Shown one piece after another: positions 1-7,925 of a stretch of 30,014 nucleotides of DNA. The notes under the pieces were generated by a model. It was not told the origin of the DNA. It was given only the letters and a program-made list of their open reading frames with translations, and searched no databases. The DNA comes from an uncultured Oscillospiraceae bacterium. Its GTDB lineage: Bacteria; Bacillota_A; Clostridia; Oscillospirales; Oscillospiraceae. A program made the translations under genes and the position numbers. How positions within the stretch are numbered: position 1 is the stretch's first letter; each line of letters opens with the position of its first letter. The DNA lies in contig CAAGIF010000156.1 of assembly GCA_900769845.1 (NCBI GenBank), positions 1 through 30,014 on the forward strand, given 5' to 3'.

Positions 1-1404
1 ACCAAGACCAACGATGTTGCCGGCGACGGCACCACCACCGCCACCGTTCTGGCGCAGGCCATCACCCGCGAGGGTCTGAAGAACCTGTCCGCAGGTGCAA
101 ACCCCATGGTCATGCGAAAGGGCATCGAAAAAGCCGTGGACGCCGCCGTGGCTTCCATTAAGGCTAATTCCGTTCCCGTCAACGGCTCTGCCGACATCGC
201 AAGAGTCGGCACCGTTTCCTCCGGCGATGAATCCATCGGCGCTCTGATCGCCGAAGCCATGGAAAAGGTGGGCACCGAGGGTGTCATCACCATCGAAGAA
301 TCCAAGACCGCCGAGACCGGTCTGGAAGTGGTGGAAGGCATGCAGTTTGACCGGGGCTATATCTCCCCCTACATGGTCACCGATACCGACAAGATGGAAG
401 CTGTCCTGGACGATGCCTTCCTGCTGATCACCGATAAGAAGATCTCCTCCATTCAGGAGATTCTGCCCATCCTGGAGCCCGTTGTCAAGGCCGGCAAGAA
501 GATGATGATCATCGCTGAGGATGTGGAGGGCGATGCCCTGGCAACTCTGCTTGTCAACCGTCTGCGGGGCAACTTCAACTGCGTCTGCGTCAAGGCCCCC
601 GGCTTCGGCGACCGCCGCAAGGAAATGCTGCAGGATATCGCCATTCTCACCGGCGGTACTGTGATCTCCAGCCAGCTGAACATGGAGCTGACCGAGACCC
701 AGCTGACTGATCTGGGCCGCTGCCGTCAGATCGTGGTCACCAAGGACACCACCACCATCGTCGACGGCGCCGGCGATCCCGAGGATATCAAGGCCCGGGC
801 CCATCAGATCCGCGCTGCCATCGCCACCACCACCTCCGACTATGACCGGGAAAAGCTGCAGGAGCGGCTGGCTAAGCTCTCCGGCGGTGTTGCTGTCATC
901 AAGGTCGGTGCCCAGACCGAGGTCGCCATGAAGGAGCAGAAGCTCCGTGTAGAGGATGCTCTGAACGCCACCCGGGCCGCTGTGGAAGAAGGCATCGTGG
1001 CCGGCGGCGGTACCGCTCAGGTCAACGCCGTTTCCGCAGTGGAAGAGCTGATTGCCACCCTCCACGGCGACGAGAAGACCGGCGCCCGGATCATCGCCTC
1101 CGCCCTGCAGGCTCCCATCCGCCAGATCGCGGAGAATGCCGGCGTGGACGGCAGCGTGGTCTACGAAAAGATCCGCAACTCCGGAAAGGTCGGCTATGGC
1201 TACAACGCCTACACCGAGGAATATTGCGACATGATCTCCTCCGGCATCGTCGACCCCACCAAGGTCACCCGCTCCAGCCTGGAGAATGCCGCTTCCATCG
1301 CTGCCTGCGTCCTGACCACCGAATCCCTGGTGGTCGACAAGCCCGATCCCGCTGCTGACGCTGCCATGGCAGCTGCTGCAGCCCAGGGCGGCGGAATGTA
1401 CTAA
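1..1404 (+). CDS. groEL: GroEL chaperonin (60 kDa), 5' end cut by window edge
   Basis: This is the large chaperonin subunit, which forms the tetradecameric ATP-driven folding chamber with GroES in the cytoplasm. The frame is open from base 1, so the first ATG inside it (106) is not the start. The leading residues match the nucleotide-binding segment [13 protein letters not shown], whose Asp corresponds to E. coli GroEL D87, so about 78 N-terminal residues lie upstream. The ATPase Asp ([12 protein letters not shown], equivalent to D398) and the AGGGTA segment are present, and the protein ends in the usual Gly/Met-rich tail (GGGMY). groES normally precedes this gene and would lie outside the window. 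A GC-rich hairpin follows the stop. Identification is certain; only the missing N-terminus is unknown. Confidence 0.98.
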   Translation, partial: TKTNDVAGDGTTTATVLAQAITREGLKNLSAGANPMVMRKGIEKAVDAAVASIKANSVPVNGSADIARVGTVSSGDESIGALIAEAMEKVGTEGVITIEESKTAETGLEVVEGMQFDRGYISPYMVTDTDKMEAVLDDAFLLITDKKISSIQEILPILEPVVKAGKKMMIIAEDVEGDALATLLVNRLRGNFNCVCVKAPGFGDRRKEMLQDIAILTGGTVISSQLNMELTETQLTDLGRCRQIVVTKDTTTIVDGAGDPEDIKARAHQIRAAIATTTSDYDREKLQERLAKLSGGVAVIKVGAQTEVAMKEQKLRVEDALNATRAAVEEGIVAGGGTAQVNAVSAVEELIATLHGDEKTGARIIASALQAPIRQIAENAGVDGSVVYEKIRNSGKVGYGYNAYTEEYCDMISSGIVDPTKVTRSSLENAASIAACVLTTESLVVDKPDPAADAAMAAAAAQGGGMY

Positions 1405-1424
1405 TTCCCCATATCATCAAACCC

Positions 1425-1455
1425 GCGCCCGCCCTTCTGATCGGAGGGCGGGCGC
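1425..1455 (+). terminator. GC-rich hairpin after groEL
   Basis: A perfect 11-bp stem (GCGCCCGCCCT / AGGGCGGGCGC) closes a 9-nt loop 20 bp after the groEL stop. No T-run follows, so it could be a weak or factor-assisted terminator, or an mRNA 3'-end stabiliser. Position and stem strength support a transcript-end role. Confidence 0.65.
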
Positions 1456-1508
1456 TCACATAAGCATTAACCCGTCCGATAAACCTGAATCTGGTAGGAG
1501 GTATTTTC

Positions 1509-1901
1509 ATGGAAAGATACCCTGTTACAGAAACTGATAAAGAACTGATTGAAATTGGCTTGCAGGTTATAGCGAACAATTTCGATAATATTACCTACAA
1601 CCACACGGTTGGGTGCGCGGTTTTATGTAAAAACGGACATATCTACAAGGGTGTAAATTGTGATGGTAATCACGGTTCCTGTGCGGAATATATTACCATC
1701 GGTATGGCCGTTTCAAACGGTGAACGCGAGTTTGATACAATCGTTGCCGTACATGAAAAACATTTGAACCGCGTGATTTCCCCCTGCGGAAACTGCAGAC
1801 AGATGCTATTTGAGTATTGCCCCGACATTAAAGTAATTGTAAATGACGAAAACGGGAATCTTGTCAAGGTCAAGGCAAGAGATCTGCTGCCGTTTGCTTA
1901 G
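1509..1901 (+). CDS. Cytidine deaminase-like zinc enzyme (blasticidin-S-deaminase-like)
   Basis: This 130-residue protein belongs to the cytidine deaminase fold, in which a zinc-activated water removes the amino group of a cytosine ring. The zinc/catalytic signature is complete: SCAEYITIG (Cys ligand and proton-shuttling Glu, about residues 57-65) and PCGNCRQML (two Cys ligands, about 95-103). HTVGCAVL near residue 33 fits the substrate-binding strand. Its 130-residue length, the NCDGNHGSCAE segment and the tail ending DLLP recall blasticidin-S deaminase as much as housekeeping Cdd, so the true substrate is open. AGGAGG lies 8 nt before the ATG. The gene is clearly AT-richer than groEL and is followed closely by two acetyltransferase genes, suggesting an acquired module. 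Family is firm; substrate is inference. Confidence 0.88.
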   Translation: MERYPVTETDKELIEIGLQVIANNFDNITYNHTVGCAVLCKNGHIYKGVNCDGNHGSCAEYITIGMAVSNGEREFDTIVAVHEKHLNRVISPCGNCRQMLFEYCPDIKVIVNDENGNLVKVKARDLLPFA

Positions 1902-1923
1902 AAAGTCGTTTAAGGAGAGAGGT

Positions 1924-2412
1924 ATGCTGGTAAGGAAAGCAACCGCAGATGAAATGCTCAAATTATGGGGATATCAGGATATTTCTGATGCTTCTCCCAC
2001 TGCAAAATTCTTTTATAGCAACATTTCCTCCGGAAATGCTGTTTTTTGGGCACTGGATCATGCCGGCGAGTTAATCGGGGAACTGTATGTATTTTTTAAC
2101 ATAGCGGGCGAAAAAGCTTTCGCAGATGGAACAGCAACCGCTTATCTGTGTGCTTTTCGGGTGCAAAAACAGTATCGGGGGCAGGGTCTGGGAAGCAGAT
2201 TAATGGATGCAGCGCTTGCGGATTTAAAAAGCAGCGGTTTTCAACATGCCACAATTGGTGTTGGTCTGCGTGAAGAAAGAAATCAAAGAATATATCATCA
2301 TATGGGATTCTCCAGGAAGATCAAACAGTGTTATTTTGACCCTTGCGCCATGGATGAGAATATGAATCCCAAATGTGACGAAGGGTTTTGGCTGCTCACC
2401 AAACAGCTTTGA
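1924..2412 (+). CDS. GNAT-family N-acetyltransferase
   Basis: This protein of about 162 residues is a GNAT enzyme, which transfers an acetyl group from acetyl-CoA to an amine. The diagnostic acetyl-CoA pyrophosphate loop is VQKQYRGQGLGSRLM in mid-protein, after the strand AYLCAFRV. The next element, ATIGVGLREERNQRIYHHMGF, is the classic Asn...Tyr...GF C-terminal motif. An upstream in-frame ATG at 1843 would lie inside the deaminase gene; the ATG at 1924 is preferred because AAGGAGAG sits just before it and the fold starts there. It follows the deaminase stop by 22 bp and probably shares its transcript. The substrate cannot be deduced; antibiotic, polyamine or peptide amines are all possible. 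Confidence 0.85.
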   Translation: MLVRKATADEMLKLWGYQDISDASPTAKFFYSNISSGNAVFWALDHAGELIGELYVFFNIAGEKAFADGTATAYLCAFRVQKQYRGQGLGSRLMDAALADLKSSGFQHATIGVGLREERNQRIYHHMGFSRKIKQCYFDPCAMDENMNPKCDEGFWLLTKQL

Positions 2413-2473
2413 TTTTTAACATTCCAATCTGTGAAGCGCTTAGAAAAACTGGAATTTGACGGGGGTTGTATAT

Positions 2474-2944
2474 TTGAATACGGGAATTTATTTATTGCCC
2501 ATGACAGCAGAAATGTACCACGAGTATTATAGGGAATATCAAAACGACTTAGATTTGTATATTGATAAGGGAGCATATACTCCCTACACTTACGAAGAAG
2601 AAAAAGTAAATCGATATATTCAACGGCAGATTGACCTTAAACGCAAAGTCTTTGCGATTATGTTTAACGACGAAATGGTCGGTGAGATTGTAATCAAGAA
2701 CATTGTGGAGCATGAATGTGCAACTTTGGGTCTTTCTATGAAAAATACTAAATATAAGGATAGGGGTTTTGGAACGAAAGCTGAACAACTGGCAATTCAG
2801 TATGTGTTCAATGAACTGGATATTCCTGTTCTCTATGCGGATTCTATCTTGTCAAATACAAGAAGTCAGCATGTTCTGGAAAAGGCTGGATTTAAGTTCA
2901 TAAAAGAAGATGGAGATTTTAAATATTATCGTATTGACAGATAA
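2474..2944 (+). CDS. GNAT-family N-acetyltransferase (RimJ/RimL-like)
   Basis: This is a second, unrelated GNAT protein of about 156 residues. The acetyl-CoA loop is KDRGFGTKAEQLAIQYVF, and NTRSQHVLEKAGF is the typical RimJ/RimL-like C-terminal motif, a subgroup that includes ribosomal-protein and antibiotic acetyltransferases. The start is uncertain. A TTG at 2474, about 8 nt after a GGGGG stretch, keeps the first beta-strand (IYLLPMTAEMY); the first ATG, at 2501, would remove it; a TTG at 2456 has no ribosome site. Base composition is among the most AT-rich in the window (19 of 60 bases are G/C at 2521-2580). A strong terminator follows. Family is confident, start moderate, substrate unknown. 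Confidence 0.8.
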   Translation: MNTGIYLLPMTAEMYHEYYREYQNDLDLYIDKGAYTPYTYEEEKVNRYIQRQIDLKRKVFAIMFNDEMVGEIVIKNIVEHECATLGLSMKNTKYKDRGFGTKAEQLAIQYVFNELDIPVLYADSILSNTRSQHVLEKAGFKFIKEDGDFKYYRIDR

Positions 2945-2992
2945 ATTCCAATTTATCGGACAACCTTCCCAAACCCAATACTGAAGACAGCA

Positions 2993-3029
2993 AACCGACC
3001 TGTGGCAGCAGCCACAAGTCGGTTTTTTT
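2993..3029 (+). terminator. Rho-independent terminator after the deaminase/GNAT genes
   Basis: AACCGACCTGTGGC pairs with GCCACAAGTCGGTT (14 positions, one mismatch) around an AGCA loop and runs straight into seven T residues. It ends the plus-strand unit and lies between convergent genes. The minus strand lacks a good T-run, so it is directional. Confidence 0.9.
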
Positions 3030-3041
3030 ACGGACACCCGG

Positions 3042-4115
3042 TTAGTTCTCCTTCTTCGTCAGCCACAGGGCCACCAGCACCGCGCTGATTCCCCCTGCAA
3101 GTTTTCCGACAATCATAGCTGTGAGCATTTCCGGGGCAAAGCCCGCGGTGAAACCCAAATGATCCCCAAACACGAAGGCCGCCGAAACTGCAAAAGCGAT
3201 GTTTACTACTTTTCCCCGGCGATCCATTTCTTTGACCAATCCAAATGTGGCGATGGAATTGGCAAGGCTCGCCACCAATCCTGCCGCCGCCGCGTCGTTA
3301 ATACCCAGGAGTCTTCCCAGATGGAGCAGCGGTTTTCTCAGTAGCCTTGTCAACACCGCAACCAGAGGAAACGCGCCGGCAAGGACGATAGCAATGCTAC
3401 CCACCGTTTCAAAGCCTTCCGCAATGGGCGTCATTCCCGGAACGATGGCAAAGCCGGTCAGTTCCTGTACAATGGCAAAAGCCAGTCCGGCGGTGATCAC
3501 CGCAACCACGCCCTTGCCAAAAACGGCAAATCCCTTGATCATGGCTTCCTCCGCTTTCCACAGCCCCAGGGCAATCAGCGCGCCGATGACCACGATGGGC
3601 GTCAGATTCCGCAACACCATCGTAAAAGAGAAGCCCGCCGCGATTCCGCCGGCAAGCACCCCCACCGGGACGGTCACGATACCGCAAAGGATCCCCTTTG
3701 CCATGGCAGGCCGGTCTTCCTCCTCCAGAATTCCCATCGCCACGGGAATGGTAAACACAATTGTCGCCCCCAGCATGGAGCCGGTGATGACGCCGCCCAG
3801 CAGCGCCGCATCCGGATCCGCCGCCATCTGGGCAGCCAAAGCGCCGCCCCCCATATCACAGGCAAGGATCGACCCTGCAAACATGGCAGGATCCGCCCCA
3901 AGCAGCCCAAAGACAGGCACGACCACAGGTTTCAAAACTGCCGCCAGGACCGGCGCCAGGGTAATCACACCGATCATCGCCATAGCCAGCGACCCCATGG
4001 CCAGGATTCCCTCTTCAAATTCCTTTCCGATTCCGAACCGGTTGCCGATGATCCGGTCTCCCGCGCCCAGAAGGGCAAAGACCGCCATCACCGCAATCAA
4101 AATCTCATGGGCCAT
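3042..4115 (-). CDS. eutH: Ethanolamine transporter EutH
   Basis: EutH is an integral membrane protein that brings ethanolamine into the cell, most important when the amine is scarce or protonated. The predicted protein of about 357 residues is almost entirely hydrophobic helices with Gly/Ala-rich breaks. It opens AHEILIAVMAVFALLGAGDRI, a family-typical start, and keeps the conserved segments DMGGGALAAQMA and FGDHLGFTAGF. A GTG at 4127 would add four residues; the ATG at 4115 is preferred because AAAGGGTGG lies 8 nt before it. It is the last gene of the eut operon, about 70 bp after eutN, and faces the plus-strand GNAT genes. Family assignment is confident. Confidence 0.93.
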   Translation of the reverse strand: MAHEILIAVMAVFALLGAGDRIIGNRFGIGKEFEEGILAMGSLAMAMIGVITLAPVLAAVLKPVVVPVFGLLGADPAMFAGSILACDMGGGALAAQMAADPDAALLGGVITGSMLGATIVFTIPVAMGILEEEDRPAMAKGILCGIVTVPVGVLAGGIAAGFSFTMVLRNLTPIVVIGALIALGLWKAEEAMIKGFAVFGKGVVAVITAGLAFAIVQELTGFAIVPGMTPIAEGFETVGSIAIVLAGAFPLVAVLTRLLRKPLLHLGRLLGINDAAAAGLVASLANSIATFGLVKEMDRRGKVVNIAFAVSAAFVFGDHLGFTAGFAPEMLTAMIVGKLAGGISAVLVALWLTKKEN

Positions 4116-4187
4116 CCCCGACACCACCCTTTCTGTGTTGCGTAAATCAAATTAGGTCTTTTGTCCCATCAACTGTTCGCCCTTTTC

Positions 4188-4430
4188 CTATACTCTTGGT
4201 TTTTCCGGATCCAAAATGGCGATCACCGCCGCATCAATGGGCGCATCCATACAGTACCGGGATGCCACCGTCCCGGTGGCAAGCAGCACCCGGTCTCCCA
4301 CGCCTGCCCCTACCTGGTCCGCCGCCACCAGATCCTCCCGTCCCGTATCCACCACCAGAAAGGTGTGTCCGGACAGACACCCGGCCTTTCGGGTAGCCCA
4401 GACCGTGCCGATAACTTTTCCGATTTTCAT
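4188..4430 (-). CDS. eutN: Microcompartment vertex protein EutN (CcmL/EutN family)
   Basis: EutN-family proteins form pentamers that cap the vertices of bacterial microcompartment shells. The 80-residue product begins MKIGKVIGTVWATRKAG, the standard opening of the family, continues with LVVDTGREDLVAADQVGAGVGD, and ends DAAVIAILDPEKPRV. The length is slightly below the usual 85-100. The start is supported by GGGAGG upstream of the ATG. It lies 15 bp after the preceding eut_hyp gene and before eutH. It is the only vertex-type shell gene in the cluster, so it should be essential for closing the shell. Confidence 0.93.
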   Translation of the reverse strand: MKIGKVIGTVWATRKAGCLSGHTFLVVDTGREDLVAADQVGAGVGDRVLLATGTVASRYCMDAPIDAAVIAILDPEKPRV

Positions 4431-4445
4431 ATTTGATCCTCCCGT

Positions 4446-4838
4446 TTAGCTCTGCTCCAGGATTTCCTTTGCCAGGGGCGTCAACACCGCCCCCGGCCCG
4501 GGGCGATCTCCCGCGCTGCGTAGCCTGCGGGCTTCCTCCGCCGTTACCAGCCGCTTTCTTCCGCCGTCGGTAAAGATCACGCCCCAGTTTTTCAGTTCCC
4601 GCTGACCGGACGCAAGACTTCCTGCCAGAGTCCGGTTTTTAGGGGATTCCGGAAGTCCCGGGGTATAGAGAAAAACTGTTTTCCCCTCCGCCAGCGCTGT
4701 CAGTACCCGCTCCTCCCGAAACCGCAGCAGCTGCCCCAGAGTCAGCGACCCAATGACCACCGCATCATAGCTACCGTCGGAAACATAATCGTAGCCCAGG
4801 TTTACAGGCGGCTCTTTTCCGATCAACAGCGCTCTCAT
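4446..4838 (-). CDS. Small Eut-cluster protein of unknown function (eut_hyp-like)
   Basis: This 130-residue protein has no recognisable catalytic motif. It opens MRALLIGKEPPVNLGYDYV and continues AVVIGSLTLGQLLRFREERV, followed by KTVFLYTPGLPES. This looks like a small alpha/beta nucleotide- or flavodoxin-like fold, but no binding motif is clear. Position and look match a small family recorded only in non-proteobacterial ethanolamine operons (the 'eut_hyp' type); this is from memory and unverified. The reading frame extends much further upstream, but that part is shadow of pduL. The true ATG at 4838 overlaps the pduL stop as ATGA, a sign of translational coupling. Being coupled to pduL and next to eutN suggests a role in lumen assembly or acetyl-phosphate metabolism. 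No function should be assumed. Confidence 0.75.
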   Translation of the reverse strand: MRALLIGKEPPVNLGYDYVSDGSYDAVVIGSLTLGQLLRFREERVLTALAEGKTVFLYTPGLPESPKNRTLAGSLASGQRELKNWGVIFTDGGRKRLVTAEEARRLRSAGDRPGPGAVLTPLAKEILEQS

Positions 4839-5443
4839 GACAGAATTCTCCCGTAATCTCCCTTGGCAAAACCGCAGGCATTGGCTTCGTCGTAATCCAG
4901 ATGGACTGCAGAACAGAAATCCGGGCTGACCCGAACCACCGTCTCTTCCAGTATTGCCGGTCTTTGGGTGAAAGTCTGGAGCTTCACCACCTGCTTGTCC
5001 CGAACGCCAAACCGCCGGGCATCCTCCGGGTTCAGGTGGATGTGCCGCTGGGCGGCGATCACCCCCTGCTCCAGCTTGACACACCCCACCGGGCCAATCA
5101 GCAGGCACCCCGGACTGTCTTTTACGGAACCGGAGGCCCGCACCGGCGGCTGGATCCCCAGACTTCTGCCATCTGTCAGGGATATCTCCACCTGGGCCTC
5201 CTTCCGCTCCGGTCCCAGCACCGCTACATTTTGAAATTCCCCCTTGGGACCTTCCACCGTAACCCGCTCCCGGGACAGAAACTGCCCCGGCTGGGAAAGC
5301 TCCCGTTCCGGTGTCAGACCGTGCCCGAACAGGGCGAGGGCCTGCTCCCGGGTCACATGAACATGCCTTCCCGACGCCTCAATGGGCACAAATATCCGCT
5401 CCAGCACCGCCTGAGCCAGCGCCTCATAATTCATGGTTTCCAT
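4835..5443 (-). CDS. pduL: PduL-type phosphate acyltransferase (acetyl-CoA to acetyl-phosphate)
   Basis: PduL is the zinc-dependent phosphotransacylase of microcompartments; here it should turn acetyl-CoA from EutE into acetyl-phosphate and regenerate CoA in the lumen. The 202-residue protein shows two tandem metal-binding His motifs, SGRHVHVT (His27 and His29) and QRHIHLNPEDARRFG, plus the late motif HLDYDEANACG. The first 18 residues (METMNYEALAQAVLERIF) form an amphipathic helix resembling an encapsulation peptide. A GGGAGG site supports the ATG at 5443. It overlaps the end of eutT by 13 nt and the next gene by 4 nt. It is unrelated to the Pta-type EutD of enteric eut operons, as is usual in Firmicutes. 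Confidence 0.93.
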   Translation of the reverse strand: METMNYEALAQAVLERIFVPIEASGRHVHVTREQALALFGHGLTPERELSQPGQFLSRERVTVEGPKGEFQNVAVLGPERKEAQVEISLTDGRSLGIQPPVRASGSVKDSPGCLLIGPVGCVKLEQGVIAAQRHIHLNPEDARRFGVRDKQVVKLQTFTQRPAILEETVVRVSPDFCSAVHLDYDEANACGFAKGDYGRILS

Positions 5444-6165
5444 CCGGTTTCCTCCCGATCATGTAGTGGGCCTCCGCTCTTTCCGGCTGCCTTTTCCCGA
5501 AGCATCAGAATATAGATCATGCTGCTCATCCGATTCAGCGCCCGGAGGATATCTCCTCTATTGGTATTTCCGTTCTCATCCGTAAATGCCCGTACCGCCG
5601 CCAGTTCCGCCGCCCGCGCCGCGCAGCGGCAGCGGTTCAGCAGCAGGATCCTCTGCCCGTCCTCCGCCTCCGGCATAAAATGGGGGATTCCGTAATACTG
5701 CTGGGGATGGTGGCTTCGCATCCTCTGCTCCTGCTCCGTCAAACCGCACAGCTTCTGTACGGGTACCGGCTCGTCCAGCACCTCGCAGCGAACCAGCAGC
5801 CTGGCAAGGGCAAGGATCTGCCCCATATCCTGCCGCAACTGTCCGTCACAATCAAGCTGACACAGCAGAAGCTCTGCCTCCAGCATATCCATCGCCCCCC
5901 GCAGCGCGATCCGGGGATGGGTCTTTTCCACCAATACATCCCCGTTCAGATGGGTCATCTGCTCCGGTTTCTCCCGGAGCACCGCCCCATTGAGAAGGCG
6001 GTACTGCAGAATCTTTGCCTGCTCCCCGGGCAGTACCGCAATACGCTCCCGGGTCAGATAATCCCTGGCCCCGGGGGTCAGGGTGTCTGACTTTCCCAGA
6101 AAGAACACCCGTTTCCCCTCCCGGTTCCGGATATTGCTCCGGACCATTTCTTCCGTGTAGAGCAT
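5431..6165 (-). CDS. eutT: EutT-type ATP:cob(I)alamin adenosyltransferase
   Basis: EutT makes adenosylcobalamin, the cofactor of the EutBC lyase. The 244-residue protein aligns by eye with enteric EutT: LYTEEMVRSNIR and LTPGARDYL at the N-terminus, HPRIALRGAMDMLEAEL in the middle, HHPQQYYGIPHFMPEAEDG, and DILRALNRMSSMIYILML near the end. The metal-binding HX11CCX2C motif of the Salmonella enzyme is absent; the only clustered cysteines are CRC near residue 180. It starts with an ATG sharing one base with the eutM stop (TGATG) and overlaps pduL at its end. Function is confident; metal dependence may differ from the enteric enzyme. Confidence 0.9.
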   Translation of the reverse strand: MLYTEEMVRSNIRNREGKRVFFLGKSDTLTPGARDYLTRERIAVLPGEQAKILQYRLLNGAVLREKPEQMTHLNGDVLVEKTHPRIALRGAMDMLEAELLLCQLDCDGQLRQDMGQILALARLLVRCEVLDEPVPVQKLCGLTEQEQRMRSHHPQQYYGIPHFMPEAEDGQRILLLNRCRCAARAAELAAVRAFTDENGNTNRGDILRALNRMSSMIYILMLREKAAGKSGGPLHDREETGWKP

Positions 6166-6467
6166 CAGGCCTTCTGGGCAGGGCCGGTCCTGCGATCCTT
6201 AGGCAGAATTACATCCACCTCAGAATGGGGCCGGGCAATCACATGGACGGATACCAGCTCCCCCACCTTTTCCGCTGCGGCAGCGCCGGCATCAGTGGCC
6301 GCTTTCACAGCGCCCACATCTCCCCGAACCATCACGGTCACCAGACCGCCGCCTACCTGCTCTTTGCCCACCAACTGCACATTGGCGGACTTGACCATGG
6401 CGTCCGCCGCCTCAATAGCGCCCACCAGGCCCTTTGTTTCGATCATTCCCAAAGAATTTGTATCCAT
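6165..6467 (-). CDS. eutM: Microcompartment shell hexamer protein EutM (BMC-H)
   Basis: EutM is the main hexagonal tile of the ethanolamine compartment shell, with a central pore for small metabolites. The 100-residue product has a single BMC domain: [20 protein letters not shown], then [20 protein letters not shown] and [16 protein letters not shown], then [12 protein letters not shown]. About 12 charged residues follow the domain core, as in many EutM/PduA proteins. A GGAGG site precedes the ATG at 6467, and eutE lies 18 bp upstream. It is the only single-domain BMC-H gene here; EutS- and EutK-like genes are not seen. Confidence 0.97.
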   Translation of the reverse strand: MDTNSLGMIETKGLVGAIEAADAMVKSANVQLVGKEQVGGGLVTVMVRGDVGAVKAATDAGAAAAEKVGELVSVHVIARPHSEVDVILPKDRRTGPAQKA

Positions 6468-6485
6468 CTTATTTCCTCCAGTTTG

Positions 6486-7904
6486 TTATTTCAGCCGCTG
6501 CAGTATTTTATCAGCCAGCAGTTCCACCAGATCCCGATCCACCTGGATCTCCGGTTCTTCTCTTCCCCATGCTACCCGGCGAATGTTGATCAGATCCATG
6601 GGGCCAATGTTGTTGGAAGATGAGCTTCCCCCCACCGCGCCGCAGCCCAGGGTCAGAGCCGGGAACAGGTTGGTAGATGCGCCAATGCCTCCCAGCGCCG
6701 CCGGGGTGTTCACCAAAAACCGGGAAACCGGCACCTGCAGGACAAATCTTCGCACAACGCCTTCATCCTCCGCATGCATAGAGAAGGTATGACCCGCTCC
6801 TTCATGCTCCAATATCTCCACCGCTTTTTTCAGCACAGCATCTTCGTTTTCCATCACATAAAATCCCAGTACCGGGCAGAGTTTTTCCATGGAGTAGGGG
6901 TAATTGGGTCCCGCCTGTTCCTCCCGGGCTACCAGGATCTTCGTATCCGGCGGCACAGAAAATCCTGCCATTCGGGCAAGCTCCACTGCCGGCTTTCCCA
7001 CGATCTCCGGATTCAGCGCGCCTGTAGGACGGAACAGCAACTTTGCCAGTTTCCCAGCCTCCGCCTCCGGCATAAAATAATAGCCCATCTGTTTTGCAGT
7101 CTGCCGGACCGTTTCTTCCAGCTTTCTTTCCACGATGATGCTCTGCTCCGAAGCGCACACCGTCCCGTTATCAAAGGTTTTGGAACGCAGGATTTTCCTC
7201 AGCGCCTCTTTCACATCTGCCGTGTGATGGATATAGGCGGGGCCGTTGCCCGCCCCCACCCCAATGGCAGGTTTTCCGGAAGAGTAGGCCGCTTTCACCA
7301 TTCCCGGTCCACCGGTGGCAAGGATCAGCTTCACCTGGGGCGCAGCCATCAGTTCCTGACAGCCCGCCATGGATGCTATACTCAGACAACTGACACTTCC
7401 CGCCGGCGCGCCGGCTTTTTCCGCCGCTGCAGCAACAATATCCGCCGCCCGCTTGGTGCAGGTCGCTGCCTTGGGATGGGGAGAAAAAACAATGGCATTT
7501 CCGGATTTCAGGGCAATCAATGCCTTGTAGCAGACCGTTGAGGTGGGATTTGTGCTGGGCACAATGGCGGCAACCACGCCCACGGGAACCCCCACCTCCC
7601 ATAGCTTTTCCCCGGCGTTTTCATTTAATACGCCAACGGTTTTCATTCCCCGGATGGTGCGAACCACCCGCTCCGATGCAAACCTGTTCTTTGTCACTTT
7701 GTCTTCGGTATTTCCAAAGCCGGTTTCCCGGACTGCCAGCTCCGCCAGTTCCACCGCCCCAGCGGAGAAAGACTCCGCCACCGCCTCGGTAATGGCATCC
7801 AGCTGCTGCTGTGAAAACCCTCTGAGGATTCCCGCCGCCGCCTCCGCTTTGCGGCACAGCTGCCTTGCTTCCTGCCGCGCCGCCAGATCTTTATCCAAAT
7901 TCAT
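6486..7904 (-). CDS. eutE: CoA-acylating acetaldehyde dehydrogenase EutE
   Basis: EutE oxidises acetaldehyde to acetyl-CoA with NAD+ inside the compartment, containing the toxic intermediate. The 472-residue protein has the aldehyde dehydrogenase fold: the cofactor region VGVVAAIVPSTNPTSTVCYK, the segment ILATGGPGMVKAAYSSGKP, and the catalytic cysteine in FDNGTVCASEQSI. The N-terminus begins directly with the family core (MNLDKDLAARQEARQL) and lacks the extra helix of enteric EutE; instead the C-terminus ends in an amphipathic DRDLVELLADKILQRLK, possibly the encapsulation signal. GGAAAG precedes the ATG at 7904, and the eutL stop is 21 bp upstream. Function is confident; the targeting role of the tail is inference. 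Confidence 0.96.
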   Translation of the reverse strand: MNLDKDLAARQEARQLCRKAEAAAGILRGFSQQQLDAITEAVAESFSAGAVELAELAVRETGFGNTEDKVTKNRFASERVVRTIRGMKTVGVLNENAGEKLWEVGVPVGVVAAIVPSTNPTSTVCYKALIALKSGNAIVFSPHPKAATCTKRAADIVAAAAEKAGAPAGSVSCLSIASMAGCQELMAAPQVKLILATGGPGMVKAAYSSGKPAIGVGAGNGPAYIHHTADVKEALRKILRSKTFDNGTVCASEQSIIVERKLEETVRQTAKQMGYYFMPEAEAGKLAKLLFRPTGALNPEIVGKPAVELARMAGFSVPPDTKILVAREEQAGPNYPYSMEKLCPVLGFYVMENEDAVLKKAVEILEHEGAGHTFSMHAEDEGVVRRFVLQVPVSRFLVNTPAALGGIGASTNLFPALTLGCGAVGGSSSSNNIGPMDLINIRRVAWGREEPEIQVDRDLVELLADKILQRLK

Positions 7905-7925
7905 AGCCGCTTTCCTTTCTGTCCA

